Shown here piece after piece: positions 59,373 through 64,000 of a stretch of 64,000 nt of DNA (positions within the stretch are counted from its first letter, which is position 1; each line of letters opens with the position of its first letter). The stretch spans positions 23,696,201 through 23,760,200 of the forward strand of contig NC_065571.1 of the NCBI RefSeq assembly GCF_937616625.2. The letters run 5' to 3'. Below the pieces are notes generated by a model that saw only the letters and a list, made by a program, of their open reading frames with translations, was not told where the DNA came from and ran no database searches. Source of the DNA: Mercurialis annua (lineage: Eukaryota > Streptophyta > Magnoliopsida > Malpighiales > Euphorbiaceae). The position numbers and the translations under genes are program-made.

Positions 59373-59865
59373 ATGTTGTCCAATTAATTTAATGTCATCA
59401 CCGATTCTTTAATTTCAAGTAGCCGGATCCTCTTCTTCTAAACATGGATGACTAAGATGTTCAAGATTGTTGTTAAGAGCGCACTCTAAAGCTTGCTCAT
59501 ATATTAATTTATCCTTTTGATCATCAACCACAACCTGGATGTTAGTATCACCACAACTAGAAAACGAGTTAAAAAAAATCATCAACACAATAAGAATAAT
59601 TGGGTGAAGGTAGTGGTGGTGAATAATAATATGGACAATATGTCAAATCATGATTTTCTTGACACCATTCACAAACTTGAAATTGATTATACTGCATATA
59701 ATTATAATCCATCATATTATAGTATTGTTCATTGAAGCTCTCATATGAATAAGTTGATTCACCAAATTGATGATGACAACTTAATAAACAACATAAATAA
59801 TAAAAAAACAGAAAATAAAATATTCAAAGCAATAATTAATTAAGTTGTATTGTTATAAATATCAA

Positions 59866-59884
59866 TTCCCCGGCAACGGCGCCA
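59866..59884 (-). other. Element H primer-binding site (tRNA-Asp)
   Basis: Plus strand TTCCCCGGCAACGGCGCCA equals the 3' end of plant tRNA-Asp with CCA, so the minus strand is an exact primer site. No upstream tRNA body exists, so this is not a tRNA gene. Confidence 0.9.
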
Positions 59885-59890
59885 AAAACT

Positions 59891-61473
59891 TGATACACAA
59901 AATCACAAGTATACAATATCGTGAATAAGTAATAAAGAGTAAGTAGAGTGTCGAACCCACGAGGAATTGAATTTAATACCAAAATAGTTAATTAAGAATT
60001 ATTTGAACTAACAAAGATAGGGTTTCGTATGGATTATCGATACCTTAAAAATCCAATTTATATCAATCAATTTTAATTGCTACATGCAATGGAGGATAGA
60101 TCGAAGATACTAGCTCAATATTCCAATATTATTGCTAGCCTATTGATTATAATTCGTTACCCCGAATCGCCCTTACTCTCACGGCTTACAGAACAATAGA
60201 AGATAAACGGCAATTTATAATCAACGCATTATCGATTAGTTATCCACATAGACCACATAGCAAAAACATGTGGTCGGACTTATGCTTTGTAATTATGTCT
60301 TGATTACCCTTTTCCAATTAAATTGATTAACTCCCTCCTCACAATTTAATCTAAGATCATGCAATTATTGACCCATTAATCACAAGAATTACTCTAAATA
60401 ACAAAGGGTTGCATTAACAAAGAAAGATATAGAAGATTAGTTTTCAGAATTTAAATCAAGCATTCATACTACTCACAATATTCCAAGTCAACTAATTTAG
60501 CTAGACATGTTTAAGGTAAATAAACAATTAACACTCATAATCATAATTAAGATAAGAGATTGAAATAAAACATACTAAAATAAAAACCTCGAATTATTCG
60601 GAACATAAGCTTTCGAATTAAGTTTCGAAAGATTAAATCTTCAAATAACTCTAAAAAACTAAAAGACATTAACTAAATCATAAAGTGTTTGTAAACCAGA
60701 AAAAAATTGGAAACTAGATAGATTACATAGCCTTGAGTAGTCTTTATATCGGGGAAGATATTGGAGTCCTTATGCAAGTCGGAAAGTTGTTTTGAAGTCA
60801 AGTCCTCGAGAAATTAGGAAATTAGGATTTTGTCTCGCTGCACATTCCTGCAATCCAAGGCATTCCTGATGCCCGGCAGGTATCCTTCATGCCCGGCAGG
60901 AGGTTGTCTCCGAAGTTTTTCCAGACAGCCTCCTCATCAAACCGGCTGGCGGGATCCTTCATGCCCCATCGGACTTATTTCAGTACATGCTCCAACTCCA
61001 GACAGTCATAACTCTTTGTACACAACTCCAAATAACTCGGTTTTTAAACCATTGGAAAGTTAGAGATGTCTAGTTTATTTCATATGAAGAACAGAAATTT
61101 ATTAGTGATCTCTAAGTATTTCAAAATATCCAATTAATAGAGAAGGGTCAAATCTGCAAGTCATTTAATGCAACATGTAATTTATCAATCTTAAAAACTT
61201 CATAGGCAGAGCTATGTAACTCCGAATGCTTTAATTATTGATGTTTTCAAAAGATTAGGATGTATGCAACAATTAATATGAAGAAAACTTTCTCATTAGA
61301 GGTCTTAAAGAAGAATAAAACTATTCGTTCATGAATAAGGATCAATTTGATATAATTTCTTCGTTTCTTTGCAATTTCCTTTGATTATTGGTCCATGACT
61401 TTCTTGCATAGTTGACATTTAGAAAAAAAAACCTTTGCAAGCATAATTTTCTCAAAAATAGGAAGTATAATCA
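59891..61473 (-). mobile_element. LTR of Athila-like element H (right copy)
   Basis: Plus sense TGATACACAA... to GGAAGTATAATCA. Homologous to 2601-4678 without the 426-bp duplication. Its last 237 bp are part of a 513-bp unit repeated three times. Confidence 0.8.
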
Positions 61474-62775
61474 TACTTGGAAAATGCTATACATAATATG
61501 CGTATCAGCATTCAACATAGAAAAGGGGCGAAAGTGCCATTGAAGCTGTTGCATGTGTACAACTTTATGAAATCTGCATGTACCTAGTCTGAGTATTTAA
61601 TTGCTAAATCATTTTTCCGACGGAAGATTTCATCGATTCAAACGTTCATGGAAAGGTAACTCCAATACCTACAGCTTTCATGAAGACATCCAATCCGGAT
61701 TCGACCTGCAACATGGACGGAAGGTACCTTGAAGCTGCTCTATGTGTATATTGATGTTTTCAAAAGATTAGGATGTATGCAACAATTAATATGAAGAAAA
61801 CTTTCTCATTAGAGGTCTTAAAGAAGAATAAAACTATCCGTTCATGAATAAGGATCAATTTGATATAATTTCTTCGTTTCTTTGCAATTTCCTTTGATTA
61901 TTGGTCCATGACTTTCTTGCATAGTTGACATTTAGAAAAAAAAACCTTTGCAAGCATAATTTTCTCAAAAATAGGAAGTATAATCATACTTGGAAAATGC
62001 TATACATAATATGCGTATCAGCATTCAACATAGAAAAGGGGCGAAAGTGCCATTGAAGCTGTTGCATGTGTACAACTTTATGAAATCTGCATGTACCTAG
62101 TCTGAGTATTTAATTGCTAAATCATTTTTCCGACGGAAGATTTCATCGATTCAAACGTTCATGGAAAGGTAACTCCAATACCTACAGCTTTCATGAAGAC
62201 ATCCAATCCGGATTCGACCTGCAACATGGACGGAAGGTACCTTGAAGCTGCTCTATGTGTATATTGATGTTTTCAAAAGATTAGGATGTATGCAACAATT
62301 AATATGAAGAAAACTTTCTCATTAGAGGTCTTAAAGAAGAATAAAACTATCCGTTCATGAATAAGGATCAATTTGATATAATTTCTTCGTTTCTTTGCAA
62401 TTTCCTTTGATTATTGGTCCATGACTTTCTTGCATAGTTGACATTTAGAAAAAAAAACCTTTGCAAGCATAATTTTCTCAAAAATAGGAAGTATAATCAT
62501 ACTTGGAAAATGCTATTCATAATATGCGTATCAGCATTCAACATAGAAAAGGGGCGAAAGTGCCATTGAAGCTGTTGCATGTGTACAACTTTATGAAATC
62601 TGCATGTACCTAGTCTGAGTATTTAATTGCTAAATCATTTTTCCGACGGAAGATTTCATCGATTCAAACGTTCATGGAAAGGTAACTCCAATACCTACAG
62701 CTTTCATGAAGACATCCAATCCGGATTCGACCTGCAACATGGACGGAAGGTACCTTGAAGCTGCTCTATGTGTAT
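61237..62775. repeat. Three tandem 513-bp copies spanning the LTR edge
   Basis: ATTGATGTTTTCAAAAGATT occurs at 61237, 61750 and 62263, exactly 513 bp apart; the copies differ at only a few bases (for example ACTATTCG/ACTATCCG and TATACATAAT/TATTCATAAT). Each unit joins the H LTR end to one ~185-bp repeat unit. Confidence 0.95.
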
Positions 62776-63268
62776 ATAATGGTGAAATCTATATATATTC
62801 AGATTGAGTATTTATGTCATAACGCGTTCTACCGATGTTGGATTTCATTGATTCAGACGTCCCTGGAAATTTAACTCGAATACCTACTACTTTTGTGAAG
62901 ACGTCCGGTCCGGATTCGTCCTCTAAAAGTGAAGAATCCCTTCAAACTGCTGCATGTATGGATACATGGTTAAATCTACGCATTATTGCTAGGACTGTCC
63001 GTAGATTAAAATTTTACATATGCCTATATCCGTATATATCGAGCTCTTTTTAAAAAAGATCGAGGCATCTTCCAAAACCATCCCGGCTATTTATGACATA
63101 ACTCTTTTTCACGACCTCCGATTTAACTGATTCGAACGGTCCTAGAAAATTACTCGAATACCTACATTTTTCATGAAGAAAGCGTATTCGTATTCATCTT
63201 CTAAAAAGAACAAACTCGTTCTTAAAACTTTTGTATGCATAGAAACATTATGGTTTTTTAGACAATCG

Positions 63269-63334
<66 letters not shown>

Positions 63335-64000
63335 GGTAGCTATTCAAGCGAAAGAAATGAGATAGAAGTATAATATCAAAAACAGCCTAAGTTTGTTTTA
63401 TCATAACTCGCTTTTCCAACGTCGGATTTAACTGATTCAGACGTTTATGGAATGTAACTCAAATACCTACAACTTTTATGAAAATATCCGCTCCGGACAC
63501 AACCTGAAAATGGGATGAAAATTCCCTTGAATCTGCTGCATATGTGCAGTTTTGTGAAATCTATATGTATACACTCCTAGTATTTAATTAATAAATAGTT
63601 TTTCCGGCGTCGAATTTCATAAATTCAAATTTTTATGGAAAGGTGACTCGAATACCTACGACTTTTATAACAACAAGTTCGACCTGGAACATGGACGAAA
63701 CGTGCCTTGAAGCTGTTGCATGTGTATATATTGCTGAAATCTATACATATTCAGATTCTATATTTATAACATAACTCGTTCTCCTGACGTCAGATTTCAT
63801 TGATTGAATCGTCTCTGAAAAGGTAACTCGAATATCTACGACTTTCATGAAGACGTCCGGTCCGGATTCGTCCTCTAAAATGGGCGAAATCTCCCTTCAA
63901 GCTGTTGCATGTGTGGAGACATGGTCAAATCTACGCACTATCGCTAGGACTATCCCGTAGATTAAAATTTTACACATGTCTATATATGTATATATCCAGC
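61600..64000 (+). repeat. ~185-bp repeat array, reaching the window end
   Basis: Core units (TCATAACTCG, GATTTCATTGATTCAGACGT, GAAGACGTCCGGTCCGGATT) begin near 61606, 62119, 62632, 62818, 63098, 63401, 63591 and 63774. Adjacent units are 183-190 bp apart except where other sequence, such as the (TA)n tract, intervenes. Units are strongly diverged. No gene seen; 62835 and 63173 frames are artefacts. Confidence 0.7.
63270..63332. repeat. (TA)n microsatellite
   Basis: About 31 TA units inside the ~185-bp repeat array. Confidence 0.97.

Larger units (their letters stand above)
58777..59890 (-). mobile_element. Element H internal region next to its 5' LTR
   Basis: Minus order: LTR (59891-61473), six bases, primer site (59884-59866), ~490-bp leader with no gene, a 154-codon frame, then CTACTTGGGAGGTACCCC, a motif I associate with Athila-like and related large gypsy elements. 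No gag zinc finger or pol is seen in the visible part. 59373-59865 is AT-rich with nothing else recognisable. Confidence 0.6.

Noticed and set aside
59866..59884. Possible tRNA-Asp gene end
   Set aside because: Only the 3' 17-19 bases with CCA are present, beside an LTR; it is a primer-binding site.
2601..61473. One single H element spanning almost the whole window
   Set aside because: Both LTRs share orientation and family, but flanking 5-mers (GGATT and TACTT) do not match and the left LTR directly abuts element A integrase sequence, so I could not demonstrate it.
63173..63373. Frame encoding an Ile-Tyr repeat
   Set aside because: Translation of the (TA)n microsatellite.

Overview
The window is a stretch of plant nuclear DNA, almost certainly from a flowering plant. 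The evidence is stacked long-terminal-repeat (LTR) retrotransposons of plant lineages (Ty3/gypsy Tat type, Ty3/gypsy Tekay/Del type, an Athila-like type with a tRNA-Asp primer site, and Ty1/copia) plus a decayed nuclear copy of the plastid gene rpoA. I see no intact cellular gene, rRNA or tRNA gene. Every long reading frame is a retrotransposon gag, pol or antisense frame, and all carry stops or frameshifts. The species cannot be named from what I can see.

Layout. 1-2600: AT-rich DNA with a MITE arm, an (AT)n tract, a minisatellite, the plastid rpoA insertion (about 1560-2145) and one unit of a ~185-bp repeat. 2601-4678: LTR of an Athila-like family (H). 4682-6476: composite LTR of two related Tekay-type LTR pieces in opposite orientation, with perfect 5-bp target duplications. 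6482-10759: gutted Tekay-type element A (minus strand); its 5' LTR (10760-11312 plus 20536 to about 22200) is split by Tat element B (11313-20530, minus strand, TSD ATATG). 22204-22562: MITE. 23030-29213: 5'-truncated Tat element C (plus strand). 29214-30279 and 58777-59890: internal part of H. 30280-58776: Tat element F, hit by a solo copia LTR (32989-34566) and by Tat element D (38306-55979, TSD AGTAC); D's 3' LTR is itself split by copia element G (46937-55757, TSD ATACT). 59891-61473: second H LTR. 61237-62775: three tandem 513-bp copies. 62776-64000: more ~185-bp repeat units.

Main discovery. The four Tat copies (B, C, D, F) share an unusual organisation. (1) Between pol and the 3' LTR they carry an antisense gene, tail-to-tail with pol. 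Aligning the copies gives three exons and two short GT-AG introns; exon 2 is exactly 398 bp in all four, and the reconstructed length in B and D is the same (637 residues). A TATA-like box lies about 130-170 bp before its ATG in every copy. (2) The sense pol frame has two ~60-65-bp spliceosomal-type introns, one inside the second (archaeal-type) RNase H domain and one inside the integrase catalytic core. Their presence is mosaic: B has the first only, F has the second only, D has both, C has the second plus a remnant of the first. Unspliced RNA would stop translation inside either intron. Antisense frames and introns are known in Tat/Ogre-type elements in general; the mosaic pol introns are what I consider most likely to be undescribed.

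All domain assignments were made by eye from motifs; none was confirmed by a database search.
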